DNA of 64,000 nt, taken from the NCBI GenBank assembly GCA_001464765.1, contig LNDV01000021.1, positions 1 through 64,000 on the forward strand, in the 5' to 3' direction. The translations under genes were made by a program, and so were the position numbers. The DNA is from Betaproteobacteria bacterium Ga0077526 (GTDB lineage: Bacteria > Pseudomonadota > Gammaproteobacteria > Burkholderiales > Ga0077523). This document shows positions 31,607 to 42,400 of the stretch, in pieces (position 1 is the stretch's first letter; each line of letters opens with the position of its first letter). The notes under the pieces are model-generated. The model was given only the letters and a program-made list of their open reading frames with translations, was not told the origin of the DNA and did no database searches.

Positions 31607-32389
31607 ATGACATACGAGAACATCCTGGTCGAGACCCGTGGCAAGGTCGGCCTCGTCACCCTCAACCGGCCCAAGGCCCTCAACGCCCTGTCGCCTGCGC
31701 TCATGCGCGAGCTGGCCGCGGCCCTCGACCTCTTCGAAGCCGACGACAACATCGGCGCCGTCGTGATCACGGGCAGCGAGAAGGCCTTCGCGGCCGGCGC
31801 GGACATCAAGGACATGCAGACCAAGTCCTACATGGACGTCTACAAGTCCGACTTCATCACCGCCGAATGGGAGCGTGTCACCCGCTGCCGCAAGCCGGTG
31901 ATCGCTGCCGTGGCCGGCTATGCCCTCGGCGGCGGATGCGAACTGGCGATGATGTGCGACTTCATCCTCGCGGCGGAGAACGCCAAGTTCGGCCAGCCCG
32001 AGATTAATCTGGGCATCATTCCCGGGGCTGGGGGCACGCAGCGCCTCCCGCGGTTCGTGGGCAAGTCCAAGGCGATGGAGATGGTGCTGCTGGGGCAGGC
32101 ACGCATGATGGACGCCGCCGAGGCCGAGCGTGTCGGCCTGGTGAGCCGGGTCCTGCCGCTCGACAAGCTGCTGGAGGACGCCCTCGCGACCGCTGCCAAG
32201 ATTGCCGAACTGAGCCTGCCGATCGCGATGATGGCCAAGGAATCCGTGAACCGTGCCTTCGAGACCACCCTCGCAGAAGGGGTGCGCTTCGAGCGCCGCC
32301 TGTTCCATTCGGCCTTCGCCACCGATGACCAGAAGGAAGGGATGGCGGCCTTCGTGGAAAAGCGCAAGCCGGTCTTCCGGCATCAGTAG
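31607..32389 (+). CDS. Enoyl-CoA hydratase
   Basis: A 260-residue crotonase. Both catalytic glutamates are present: [12 protein letters not shown] and [20 protein letters not shown]. The oxyanion-hole block is [11 protein letters not shown]. It hydrates trans-2-enoyl-CoA in fatty acid, short-chain or phenylacetate beta-oxidation. ATG at 31607 gives the family's usual start ([20 protein letters not shown]). Confidence 0.9.
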   Translation: MTYENILVETRGKVGLVTLNRPKALNALSPALMRELAAALDLFEADDNIGAVVITGSEKAFAAGADIKDMQTKSYMDVYKSDFITAEWERVTRCRKPVIAAVAGYALGGGCELAMMCDFILAAENAKFGQPEINLGIIPGAGGTQRLPRFVGKSKAMEMVLLGQARMMDAAEAERVGLVSRVLPLDKLLEDALATAAKIAELSLPIAMMAKESVNRAFETTLAEGVRFERRLFHSAFATDDQKEGMAAFVEKRKPVFRHQ

Positions 32390-32438
32390 GAAGGGGTCGC
32401 ACTGCCGGTGCGGATCTTCCGCCGGGGAGGGTAGGAGA

Positions 32439-32466
32439 GCGCGGATTCTCCCGCTATAATCCGCGC
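32439..32466. promoter_or_regulatory. Hairpin overlapping a TATAAT box before tRNA-Thr
   Basis: GCGCGGATT (32439-32447) and AATCCGCGC (32458-32466) form a perfect 9-bp stem with a 10-base loop. The right arm shares bases with a consensus -10 hexamer TATAAT (32455-32460), 16 bp before the tRNA. The stem may end enoyl-CoA hydratase transcripts, and the hexamer is the likely tRNA promoter. No clear -35 was seen. Confidence 0.5.
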
Positions 32467-32475
32467 CTTCCTCGT

Positions 32476-32551
32476 GCCGGTGTAGCTCAGTTGGTAGAGC
32501 AGCGCATTCGTAATGCGAAGGTCGTAGGTTCGACTCCTATCTCCGGCACCA
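32476..32551 (+). tRNA. tRNA-Thr (anticodon CGU)
   Basis: A 76-nt tRNA with encoded CCA end. Acceptor GCCGGTG pairs with CTCCGGC (one U-U mismatch); the D arm is GCTCAGTTGGTAGAGC; the anticodon loop is TTCGTAA, giving anticodon CGU for the ACG codon; the T arm is GTAGG-TTCGACT-CCTAT. A near-consensus -10 lies 16 bp upstream. Confidence 0.95.
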
Positions 32552-32588
32552 CCCCCTCTTTCTCAGCGCCGTTGCCCTGACCGCCCGG

Positions 32589-33425
32589 TCAGGGCTGCCC
32601 CAGCAGCCTGACCTCCCTCTGCGGGAACGGAATCTCGATCCCGGCGTCCCGGAACCGCTCTGCGATCGCCTGGTGGATCTCACCTGACGCGTCGTTGTAG
32701 TCCGGGACCTTGACCCACGGCCGCACCCCGATGTCGATGGACGATTCCCCGAGCTTCTCCACCTGCACGTCGGGCTCCGGGTCCTTCAGCACCCGCGGGT
32801 TGTCCGCCAGGATGGCCTGGATCACCTTTACCGCCTTCGACAGATCCGTCGCGTAGGACACGCCCACCACGGCATGGATCTGCCGGATCTGGCCGTAGTT
32901 GTGCAGGACTTCCCCGACGATCTTCCGGTTCGGAATCACCACGCGCGACAGGTCCACGTGCTTGAGGGTCGTGGCGAACAGCGTGACTGTCGCCACCTCG
33001 CCCTCCTCGTCGACGATGGAGATGTACTCGCCCACGCGAAACGGCTTCGTGAAGATGATGGTGAGGCCCGCCACGATGTTGCTCAGCACGCCCTGCATGG
33101 CGAGCGCGACGCCGGCGCCCGCGACACCCAGGCCGGCGATGAGCGGCAGCAGTTCCACGCCCAGGTTCTGCAGGGCCATGATGAGAAACAGCCCGAACAC
33201 CAGAATGCGCACCACGCGCTGCAGCAGCCCGCGTACCGGCGGATCGAGTTCGAACTTCTCGAGGCCACTCTCGAGGGCCCTGCCGACCCAGCGGCCTGCC
33301 ACCACCCCGATGCCGAGGATCACGATCGCAATGAGAACCTTCGGACCGAACTGGATGGCGGATTCCAACGCCGCGCGCTTCAGTGCGACGAGGGTCTCGA
33401 GGTGATTTTCGATGTGGTCTTCCAT
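32589..33425 (-). CDS. mscS: Small-conductance mechanosensitive channel MscS
   Basis: A 278-residue MscS-family channel. It has two N-terminal hydrophobic helices, then the Gly/Ala-rich pore helix (LIAGLGVAGAGVALAMQGVL) with the following amphipathic part, and the beta domain (KPFRVGEYISIVDEEGEV; VVIPNRKI). It releases solutes on hypo-osmotic shock. ATG at 33425 gives standard length. It is convergent to the tRNA gene and lies 25 bp after the DUF1015 gene. Confidence 0.93.
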   Translation of the reverse strand: MEDHIENHLETLVALKRAALESAIQFGPKVLIAIVILGIGVVAGRWVGRALESGLEKFELDPPVRGLLQRVVRILVFGLFLIMALQNLGVELLPLIAGLGVAGAGVALAMQGVLSNIVAGLTIIFTKPFRVGEYISIVDEEGEVATVTLFATTLKHVDLSRVVIPNRKIVGEVLHNYGQIRQIHAVVGVSYATDLSKAVKVIQAILADNPRVLKDPEPDVQVEKLGESSIDIGVRPWVKVPDYNDASGEIHQAIAERFRDAGIEIPFPQREVRLLGQP

Positions 33426-33450
33426 GGCGGTGCGGTCCGGGGCGGGCGGG

Positions 33451-34719
33451 TCAGTCGAGGGGCAGGGACACGAGGCCGTCGGCCAGCTTGGGCTCGAACC
33501 ACGTGGACTTGGGCGGCATGATCCGATCGGCGTCGGCGACCTGCATGAGATCGTCGAGCTGGGTCGGATACATCGAGAAGGCTGCGGCCATCTCGCCGCT
33601 GTCGACCCGCTTCGCGAGTTCCGCCACGCCCCTCGCGCCGCCGACGAAGTCGATCCTCGGGTCACGGCGTGCGTCACGGATGTCGAGCAGCGGCTCCAGC
33701 AGATAGCGCGCGAGCAGGCTCACGTCCAGACGTTCGACGGGATCGGTCTCGGCTTCGAGCCCGGCGCGGAGTGCGAGTCGGAACCACTTTCCGGTGAGGT
33801 AGAGGCCGAAGGTCGCGGGCCGGTCGGGCTCCACGGGGCTGCCCGACGATTCGACTTCGAAGTTCGCCGACACCGCCTCGAGAAACGCCGCCGCGCTGCG
33901 GCCGTTCAGGTCCTTCACCAGCCGGTTGTAAGGCAGGATCACGAGACTGTGGTGGGGGAAAGCGACCACCAGGAAACGTTGCGAAGGATCGTCGGCCGTG
34001 CAGCCTGCATCGCGGCGAGCGGCGGCTACACGCGACGCGGCGGCCGAGCGATGGTGGCCATCGGCGATGTACAGCGACGGCATGACATCGAATGCCTCGC
34101 ACAGCGCGCGTTGCGTTTCGGTCGAGGCGACGCGCCACAGCGTATGCCGAACGCCGTCGTCGGCAGTGGCGTCGGCGTCCGGGGTGCCCGCTGCGACACT
34201 GGCCAGCATCGCGTCCACCGCGGGTGCCGTCGGGTACGCGAGCAGGACCGGCCCGGTCTGTGCGGCGACAGCTTCGATCTGCTTCACCCGGTCGTCTTCC
34301 TTGTCGGGGCGTGTCAGCTCATGCCGGAGGATGCGGTTGCCGTCGTATGCCGCCACCGACGCGCCGGCCACGAGGCCGGTCTGCACGTGAGGGCCCGAGG
34401 TGATCCGGTACACATAAAGCGCCGGTGTCGCGTCGCGCACCAGCACGCCCTCGCGCAGCATGCGATCGAGATTTTCGCGTGCCTTTGCGTACACGATCGG
34501 CGAGTGCACGTCGATGTCCGGCGCCAGATCGATCTCCGGTTTCGAGACGTGAAGGAAGCTCCAGGGACGGCCGGCCGCGCGGACGCGCGCCTCGTCGCTG
34601 GAGAGCACGTCGTAGGGCGGCGCGATGACATCGGGTGCACGGCCCGGCGCGGGGCGCAGGGCGGGAAACGGGGCGATGAGGGACACGGGTCGGATTCGCA
34701 ACGGGGATCGAGCGGGCAT
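33451..34719 (-). CDS. DUF1015 family protein
   Basis: About 422 residues of the DUF1015 family. Signatures are APPYDVLSSDEAR near the N-terminus, YVYRITSG, and YIADGHHRSAAA in the middle. The biochemical function is not established. The start was placed at ATG 34719 (MPARSPLRIRP); GTG or ATG codons nearby could serve. It is divergent from the PNPOx-family gene with an 88-bp gap. Confidence 0.8.
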   Translation of the reverse strand: MPARSPLRIRPVSLIAPFPALRPAPGRAPDVIAPPYDVLSSDEARVRAAGRPWSFLHVSKPEIDLAPDIDVHSPIVYAKARENLDRMLREGVLVRDATPALYVYRITSGPHVQTGLVAGASVAAYDGNRILRHELTRPDKEDDRVKQIEAVAAQTGPVLLAYPTAPAVDAMLASVAAGTPDADATADDGVRHTLWRVASTETQRALCEAFDVMPSLYIADGHHRSAAASRVAAARRDAGCTADDPSQRFLVVAFPHHSLVILPYNRLVKDLNGRSAAAFLEAVSANFEVESSGSPVEPDRPATFGLYLTGKWFRLALRAGLEAETDPVERLDVSLLARYLLEPLLDIRDARRDPRIDFVGGARGVAELAKRVDSGEMAAAFSMYPTQLDDLMQVADADRIMPPKSTWFEPKLADGLVSLPLD

Positions 34720-34807
34720 TGTACTGATCGCGGTGACCTCTCTGGTACGCTCCGCGGACGTCGCCGCGCACGCGTCCGACGTCATTCCAAAAATTCCCGG
34801 AGGATCC

Positions 34808-35470
34808 ATGAGTCGACTCTTCAGCGCCAACCACCGCACCTATCAGGACCGTTTCGACACCCGCCGCATCGCGGACAAGGTGGAGGAACTCGCCGTCCAC
34901 ACCGAAGTCTCCGATATGGACAAGGCTTTCATCGAAAGCCGTGACATGTTCTTCCTGGCGAGCGTCGACCCCGACGGCCGCCCCACTGTGTCGTACAAGG
35001 GCGGTGACCCCGGCTTCGTCCGCGTGGTCGATGCGACCACGCTGGCGTTCCCGCTGTTCGACGGCAACGGCATGTTCTATTCGGCGGGCAACGTGGTCGG
35101 CAACGGCAAGGTGGGTCTGCTGTTCATCGACTTCGTCACGCCGAACCGCATGCGCGTGCAGGGCGAGGCCAGCATCGACGAGAACGATCCGCTGCTGATG
35201 GAATTCACGGAAGCGCAACTGGTGGTGCGCGTGAAGGTCACGGAAGTCTGGCCCAATTGCCCGCGCTATGTGCACCGGCATACGAAGGTCTCGCCGTCGC
35301 GCTACGTGCCGCGCGCCGCGTGCGAAACGCCGCTCGCCGGCTGGAAGCGCATCGACATGATCCAGGACGACCTGCCCGGTAAGGACCAGGGCAAGGCCGC
35401 GAAGGCCGGCGGTCTGATCTCCATCGAGGAGTGGTTCGGCAAGGTCGCCACGGGCGCCGAAGACGCCTGA
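34808..35470 (+). CDS. Pyridoxamine 5'-phosphate oxidase family protein
   Basis: A 220-residue split-barrel flavoprotein. The N-terminal lead is QDRFDTRRIADKVEELAV. The FMN-binding barrel shows FFLASVDPDGRPTVSYKGG and NGMFYSAGNVVGNGKVGLLF. It lacks the hallmarks of true PdxH, so it is probably an FMN- or F420-type oxidoreductase of unknown substrate. A strong ribosome site (GGAGGA) precedes ATG. Confidence 0.82.
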   Translation: MSRLFSANHRTYQDRFDTRRIADKVEELAVHTEVSDMDKAFIESRDMFFLASVDPDGRPTVSYKGGDPGFVRVVDATTLAFPLFDGNGMFYSAGNVVGNGKVGLLFIDFVTPNRMRVQGEASIDENDPLLMEFTEAQLVVRVKVTEVWPNCPRYVHRHTKVSPSRYVPRAACETPLAGWKRIDMIQDDLPGKDQGKAAKAGGLISIEEWFGKVATGAEDA

Positions 35471-35492
35471 GCCTCGCCCGATTCCGCAGGTT

Positions 35493-35557
35493 GCAGGGCG
35501 CCGGCCGGCGCCCTGCAGACGCCGGCCCATGACAAATACTTGTCCGGGCCGGCGTCT
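35493..35557. terminator. Two tandem G+C-rich hairpins
   Basis: The first is a perfect 24-bp palindrome (35493-35516). The second has 12-bp arms (35517-35528 with 35546-35557) around a 17-base loop. They lie 22 bp after the PNPOx-family stop and 140 bp before the helicase gene. The first probably ends transcription of the upstream gene; the second may belong to the helicase leader. No long U-run follows either. Confidence 0.6.
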
Positions 35558-35698
35558 TGCCGTGGTAGAGTCACGACCGCGGCACGTTTGCCAGTCCCCT
35601 CGCCGCGCCTGTTTTTCTCACCCCGCTTCGTCTTCCTCGACTGGTAACGCTCCGCCACGGAGCGCAGGTCGACGCGGTTCACTCCCTGCGAGTCATCC

Positions 35699-37393
<1,695 letters not shown>

Positions 37394-37469
37394 TTGCCGT
37401 CACGGGCATTGATCGGGGCTTCGTCCGGCCGGTAACCTTGCGGCCTTTCCCTGCCTGCCGATCCCCGTC

Positions 37470-38243
37470 ATGTCCGTGCCAGCCTCGTTCGACCTGCGTG
37501 ACCGCCGCGTCCTCGTCACCGGCGCCAGCCGGGGGATAGGGCGCGCACTCGCCGAAACCTTCGCCAATGCCGGCGCCTCCGTGGCGCTTGGCGGCCGCGA
37601 TGCCAGCACCCTGGAGCCCGTGGTCGAGGCCATTCGTACCGCCGGCGGTCGGGCAGTTCCGGTCGTGATGGACGTTTCCGCCGTGGAAGGCTGTCGCACC
37701 GGCGTGGCCGCTGCGAATGCGGCTCTCGGCGGTCTGGATGTCCTCATCAACAACGCCGGCGTGGAACAGGTGTGTCCTTCGCTCGATGTGGAGGAGGCGC
37801 TCTGGGATCGCATCGTCGACACCAACCTCAAGGGTGCTTTCTTCTGCGCCCAGGCCGCCGCGCGCTACATGCAGGCGGCCGGTCGGGGTGGCGCCATCGT
37901 CAATCTGTGTTCGCTCACGTCCGAAGTCGGCATCCCGACGGCGGTGCCCTATGGCGCCTCCAAGACCGGCTTGCTCGGCATCACCCGTGCCCTCGCCGCC
38001 GAATGGGCGCCCCTGGGCATTCGCGTCAATGCCATCGGCCCCGGCTACTTTCGCACCGACATGACCGAAGTCTTCTACCGCAACGAAGCCTGGCAGAGCG
38101 CCATGCTCGCCAAGATTCCCTCCGGCCGGTTCGGCGAACTCGATGATCTTGCGGGGGCCGCGGTGTTTCTCGCATCGGACGCCTCGCGCTACGTGACCGG
38201 TCAGTGCCTGTACGTGGACGGCGGCTACCTGGCGTCCCTCTGA
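37470..38243 (+). CDS. Short-chain dehydrogenase/reductase
   Basis: A 257-residue classical SDR. The Rossmann motif is TGASRGIG (residues 18-25); NNAGV, the catalytic Ser in NLCSLTSEVG and YGASK are present; the end is YVTGQCLYVDGGYLASL. Arg after TGAS suggests NADP or NAD use of the FabG/gluconate-dehydrogenase type. Its TGA overlaps the ATG of the ABC ATPase gene by one base, so it leads the transporter operon and may act on the imported compound. Confidence 0.88.
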   Translation: MSVPASFDLRDRRVLVTGASRGIGRALAETFANAGASVALGGRDASTLEPVVEAIRTAGGRAVPVVMDVSAVEGCRTGVAAANAALGGLDVLINNAGVEQVCPSLDVEEALWDRIVDTNLKGAFFCAQAAARYMQAAGRGGAIVNLCSLTSEVGIPTAVPYGASKTGLLGITRALAAEWAPLGIRVNAIGPGYFRTDMTEVFYRNEAWQSAMLAKIPSGRFGELDDLAGAAVFLASDASRYVTGQCLYVDGGYLASL

Positions 38244-39337
38244 TGTCCGCGCCGATGGTGAAGGTCGAGCAGGTGGCCAAGCGCTTCGGCGAGGCGGCCG
38301 CCGTGGCTGACGTGTCCTTCTCGCTCGAACGCGGGCGTTTCCTGACCATCCTCGGCCCCAGCGGGTCCGGCAAGACGACGCTCCTGCGGATGATCGCGGG
38401 CTTCATCGACCCCAGCGCCGGCGAGATCTTCCTGAAGGGGCAGCCCGTCTCTGCCATGCCGGTGCACAAGCGCTCCATCGGCATGGTGTTCCAGCGCCTG
38501 GCGCTGTTTCCCCATCTCACGGCCTGGGAGAACGTGGCCTATCCGCTGAAGATGCGGCGCTTCGACCCGCGCGAGATCCCGGATCGTGTGGCCCGCTTCT
38601 TCCGGATCGTGAAGCTCGACGGTCTGGAAAAGCGCCGCATCCACGAGTTGTCGGGCGGCCAGCAGCAGCGCGTGGCCATTGCCCGCGCGCTCGTGTTCGA
38701 ACCCGATCTCGTGCTGCTCGACGAGCCTCTGGCCGCGCTCGATCGCAAGCTGCGCGAGGAGATGCAGGTGGAGTTCCGCCGCATCCAGCTCGATCTGGGC
38801 GTCACCACCATCAACGTCACCCATGACCAGCGCGAGGCGCTGGTCATGTCCGACGAAATCATGGTCATGGACCACGGCCGCATGCTGCAGCTGGCGCCGC
38901 CGGCGGAGGTCTATCGCGCCCCGGCGAATGCCTTCGTGGCGGGCTTCCTCGGCCTCACCAACCTGCTCCGCGCCAGGGTGCTCCAGGCGGACGGATCGGG
39001 CCTGCGACTGCAGGCCGGCGATCGGGAATGGCATCAGCCGATGTCGCGGCAGTTGACTGTCCAACCTGGGACGTGGGTAGACTGCGCGTTACGTGCAGAA
39101 CGCGTGCGCATCGTCGCCGCCGATGCCGGGCCCGGCACCGGCGAAAAGGCGCGCGGCGAGGTGCACGATGTCCTCTTCGAGGGCGACCGCGTCGTCTACG
39201 AAGTGCGTGCACCGGCGCTGGGCGATGCGGTGGTCCGCGTGATCGACCGCGCGCCGGAGCGGCATCGTTTGCTGGAACGCGGCCGTGCCGTCTGCCTGGA
39301 CTGGGACGACACCGACCTGCTGGTTTTCGCCGTTTAG
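38243..39337 (+). CDS. ABC transporter ATPase, spermidine/putrescine type
   Basis: A 364-residue ATP-binding subunit. Walker A GPSGSGKTT (about residues 39-47), signature LSGGQQQRVAIARAL, Walker B LVLLDEPLAALD and the switch His in NVTHDQ are intact. The C-terminal ~110 residues are the TOBE regulatory domain found in PotA/FbpC-like proteins. It energises the permeases encoded downstream. It is translationally coupled to the SDR gene. Confidence 0.92.
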   Translation: MSAPMVKVEQVAKRFGEAAAVADVSFSLERGRFLTILGPSGSGKTTLLRMIAGFIDPSAGEIFLKGQPVSAMPVHKRSIGMVFQRLALFPHLTAWENVAYPLKMRRFDPREIPDRVARFFRIVKLDGLEKRRIHELSGGQQQRVAIARALVFEPDLVLLDEPLAALDRKLREEMQVEFRRIQLDLGVTTINVTHDQREALVMSDEIMVMDHGRMLQLAPPAEVYRAPANAFVAGFLGLTNLLRARVLQADGSGLRLQAGDREWHQPMSRQLTVQPGTWVDCALRAERVRIVAADAGPGTGEKARGEVHDVLFEGDRVVYEVRAPALGDAVVRVIDRAPERHRLLERGRAVCLDWDDTDLLVFAV

Positions 39338-39392
39338 TCGTGCGTGCCGGGCTTGAACCCGGGACGAAACATCATCGATAAGAGGAGTGAAC

Positions 39393-40484
39393 ATGGACAA
39401 GCGCAAACCTTTCGACCGGCGGGATTTCCTGCTCGGCGCCGCCGCCACCGCGGCTACCCTGCCGTTTGGCGGCCTCGCGTTCGCCGCGGTGCCCGCCAAG
39501 CCTAAGGAACTGATCGTCCGCGTCTGGGGCGGGGAATGGAAGGACGCCATCGATTCCGGTGTCTCCAAGAGCTTCACGGCCAACACCGGGATCGCCATCA
39601 AGTACGACGAGACCGAAGACAACGAACTGCAGCCCAAGCTGTGGGCCGCCGTCAAGCAGAAGCGCCGTCCGCCCGTCCACGTGAACTGGGACACGACCAC
39701 CAACGCGACCAAGTCCGCCCTGCGCAACATGGGCGAGGATCTTTCGGACCTCACGAATCTGCCCGGCCTGCTGCCGGTCGCGAAGCCTCTCGGTTTTGAC
39801 AAGTGGCCCCTGGTCAACGTCTACAGCTACGTCTACGTGCTCGCTTACAGCCAGGAAGCCTTTCCGAAGGCGGCGCCCGATTCGTGGAACGTGCTGCTCG
39901 ACCCGAAGTACAAGGGGCGCATCGCCCTGTACAACGACGGCATCGGCTTCCACCCGGCGGCCCAGGTGGCCGGCGGCGGCAAGGTCTCGGACATCCCCAA
40001 GAACATGAAGGCGTGCTGGGACTTCATCGCCAAGCTGAAGAGCCAGAAGCCGCTGCTCGGCGAGGACCCGGACTTCACCAACTGGTTCCAGAAGGGCGAG
40101 ATCGATCTCGCCTGCACGATCGTGACCAACGCCCGCGGCGCCAAGAAGAACGGCGTGAAGGTCGCCTGGACTGTCCCGAAGGAAGGCGCCAAGATGGACA
40201 CCGACGCGCTGTGGGTGCCGAAGGGCATGCCCGCCAACGAACTTTACTGGGCCAAGCAGTACGTGAACCACGCCCTGTCGAAGGAAGCGCAGCAGGTCTG
40301 GTGTGACGGTCTCGGCCTGCCCGGCGTGAACCCCGGCATCAAGCCGCCCGATGACATGATCGGCGACTCGGCCTATCCCACCAAGGACGAGGACTTCAAG
40401 CGTCTCCTCCGCGTGCCCAACAAGGTGCAGGTCGAGAACGAGAAGGAGTGGTTCGGCCGCTTCAAGCAGATCATGCAGGGCTGA
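39393..40484 (+). CDS. Periplasmic binding protein, PotD-like, Tat-exported
   Basis: A 363-residue extracellular solute-binding protein. The N-terminus DRRDFLLGAAATAATLPFGG is a twin-arginine signal. The mature part resembles PotD/family 1 binding proteins (LIVRVWGGEWKDAIDSGVSK; PDSWNVLLDPKYKGRIAL). Polyamines or similar small compounds are likely ligands. ATG at 39393 was chosen because GAGGAG is five bases upstream. It lies 55 bp after the ATPase gene and before two permease genes. Confidence 0.88.
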   Translation: MDKRKPFDRRDFLLGAAATAATLPFGGLAFAAVPAKPKELIVRVWGGEWKDAIDSGVSKSFTANTGIAIKYDETEDNELQPKLWAAVKQKRRPPVHVNWDTTTNATKSALRNMGEDLSDLTNLPGLLPVAKPLGFDKWPLVNVYSYVYVLAYSQEAFPKAAPDSWNVLLDPKYKGRIALYNDGIGFHPAAQVAGGGKVSDIPKNMKACWDFIAKLKSQKPLLGEDPDFTNWFQKGEIDLACTIVTNARGAKKNGVKVAWTVPKEGAKMDTDALWVPKGMPANELYWAKQYVNHALSKEAQQVWCDGLGLPGVNPGIKPPDDMIGDSAYPTKDEDFKRLLRVPNKVQVENEKEWFGRFKQIMQG

Positions 40485-40548
40485 TCCCGCTTCGCCCCGG
40501 CGGGGTCGTTCTCGCCGGGGTGTCTGTGGTGCCTGCGAAGTTCCTCCC

Positions 40549-41487
40549 TTGTCCCGATACCCCATCACCTGGCGCCTGCTCGACCTCGTCGAAGCGGTCG
40601 CGGCCCTCCTGTGGCCGCGGGCGCTGCACCGTTACACGGGCTGGCTCCTGCTGCTGCCGGCCATCGCTCTGGTCGGCCTGCTCGTGGCCGGGCTGGCGTA
40701 CATGGGCGACTCGAGCCTGCGGCTGCTCGACACCGAAACCTTCGAGCAGAGCGAGGACTACACGCTCGCCAACTACCGTGACCTGATCGAGAAGCCCACG
40801 TATTTCACGGTGCTGATGCGCAGCACCGGCGCGGCGACGCTCGTGACCGTGCTCACGCTCGTTCTCGCCTTTCCCTACGCCTACAGTATGGTCCGCACGC
40901 GCAGCGCGTGGCGGCGCAAGCTGCTGCTGGTGAGCCTGTTCCTGCCGTTCTTCATCGGTCAGGTCGTGCGGGCCTACGGCTGGCTGGTGGTGCTGGGCAA
41001 GACCGGCATCGTCAACACGCTGCTGGCCCACCTCGGGCTCGGCCCCTTCAAGATGATCTACACCTACCCGTCGCTCGTCTTCGGGCTGGTGCAGTACATG
41101 CTGCCGTTTGCCGTGCTGCTCATCGCGCCGGCCATCACCGCCATCGACGAAGAACTGGAGGCCGCGTCCGAGAGCCTGGGCGCCACCGGCTGGCGCACGC
41201 TGCGGCACGTGATCCTCCCTCTCGCCAAGCCGGGGCTCGTGGCCTCGGCGGTCGTCGTGTTCACCCTCACAATCACCGACTACGCGATGCCGGTGGTGCT
41301 GGGCGGCGGGACCAACGACTTCATCGCCAACGCCGTGTACGACGCGTTCTTCCGCATCTCCGACAACGGTCTGGGTTCTGCTCTGGCCCTCACGCTCGTG
41401 GTCTTCGCGAGCACGCTGGTGGCCGTGATGCTGGGGCTGATGGGTGCCGGGACGCTCGGTATGCGGCCCTCGGGGCGGGGACGATGA
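40549..41487 (+). CDS. ABC permease, PotB-like
   Basis: A 312-residue inner-membrane permease with six or seven hydrophobic segments. The cytoplasmic EAA loop EELEAASESLGATGWRTLRH contacts the ATPase. The start is uncertain: TTG at 40549 fits length but has only a weak ribosome site. The stop overlaps the next permease by 4 bp (ATGA). Confidence 0.9.
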   Translation: MSRYPITWRLLDLVEAVAALLWPRALHRYTGWLLLLPAIALVGLLVAGLAYMGDSSLRLLDTETFEQSEDYTLANYRDLIEKPTYFTVLMRSTGAATLVTVLTLVLAFPYAYSMVRTRSAWRRKLLLVSLFLPFFIGQVVRAYGWLVVLGKTGIVNTLLAHLGLGPFKMIYTYPSLVFGLVQYMLPFAVLLIAPAITAIDEELEAASESLGATGWRTLRHVILPLAKPGLVASAVVVFTLTITDYAMPVVLGGGTNDFIANAVYDAFFRISDNGLGSALALTLVVFASTLVAVMLGLMGAGTLGMRPSGRGR

Positions 41488-42281
41488 AGCTCCTGTCCCC
41501 CCGTGCCGTGTTCGCGGCCATCGTCGGTTTCAACCTGGTCGCGCTCGCGCTGCCCACGCTGGTGATCCTCGGTGCGTCGTTCACCGAAGGCAACATGATC
41601 GTCTTCCCGCCGGAAGGCTTCTCGCTGCGCTGGTACGAGAAGGTCCTCGGTTCGGAATCCCTGCAAGAGGCCTTCGGGCGTTCCCTCTGGGTCTCGCTGA
41701 TCTGCACGGCTGCAGGGGTGCCGGCAGGCGCGCTGGCGGCTCTGGGGATGGCGCGGTTCCGGCTGCGCTTTTCCGGTGTGCTGCAGATCTACCTGCTGCT
41801 GCCCTTCACCATTCCGCTCATCGCCTCGGGCATCGGGCTCATGCTGTTCTTCGGCGAGATTGGCGTGCTGGGCGAACTGTGGCCCGTGGGCATCGCGTGC
41901 GCGGTGATCAACCTGCCGTTCATGATCTGGGCCGTGCTCGCCTCGGTGAACGGGCTCGACCCCGATCTCGAGAACGCCGCGGCCAACTGCGGTGCGCCGC
42001 CGGTGCAGACGTTCCTCACCGTCACCCTGCCGGCCGTGATGCCCGGTGTGATCACTGGCGGGCTCATCCTGTTCGTGCTCGCGTTCAACGAGTTTCTCGT
42101 GAGCCTGCTGCTGACGGACGCCCATACCGTCACGCTCCCGGTCAGCATCTACAACTCCATCCGCAGCATCATCACCCCCGATCTCGCGGCCGTGTCGGTC
42201 GTGTACATCGTGGTGGCGGGCCTCGCCATCGTGCTGCTCGACCGTATCGTCGGGCTCGAAGTCTTTCTTCGCAGCAAGTAG
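41484..42281 (+). CDS. ABC permease, PotC-like
   Basis: A 265-residue permease with six hydrophobic helices and the EAA loop LDPDLENAAANCGAPPVQTF. It pairs with the preceding PotB-like permease and the ATPase to form an importer of the spermidine/putrescine/2-aminoethylphosphonate class. Confidence 0.9.
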   Translation: MKLLSPRAVFAAIVGFNLVALALPTLVILGASFTEGNMIVFPPEGFSLRWYEKVLGSESLQEAFGRSLWVSLICTAAGVPAGALAALGMARFRLRFSGVLQIYLLLPFTIPLIASGIGLMLFFGEIGVLGELWPVGIACAVINLPFMIWAVLASVNGLDPDLENAAANCGAPPVQTFLTVTLPAVMPGVITGGLILFVLAFNEFLVSLLLTDAHTVTLPVSIYNSIRSIITPDLAAVSVVYIVVAGLAIVLLDRIVGLEVFLRSK

Positions 42282-42400
42282 TCGCCGCCGCTATCGTGCG
42301 CCGCAAGATGCCTTGCGCTGTGTTTAGCGGCTATGATCGGCCGGAAATCGCTCGAGCGGCCGGTTCCGGCGGCAGGCGACCGGCATTCCCTGGAGGCCAA

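Noticed and set aside
30704..32389. A phenylacetate degradation cluster
   Set aside because: Only two crotonase-family genes are present and they are divergent; no paaABCDE, paaK or paaH nearby.
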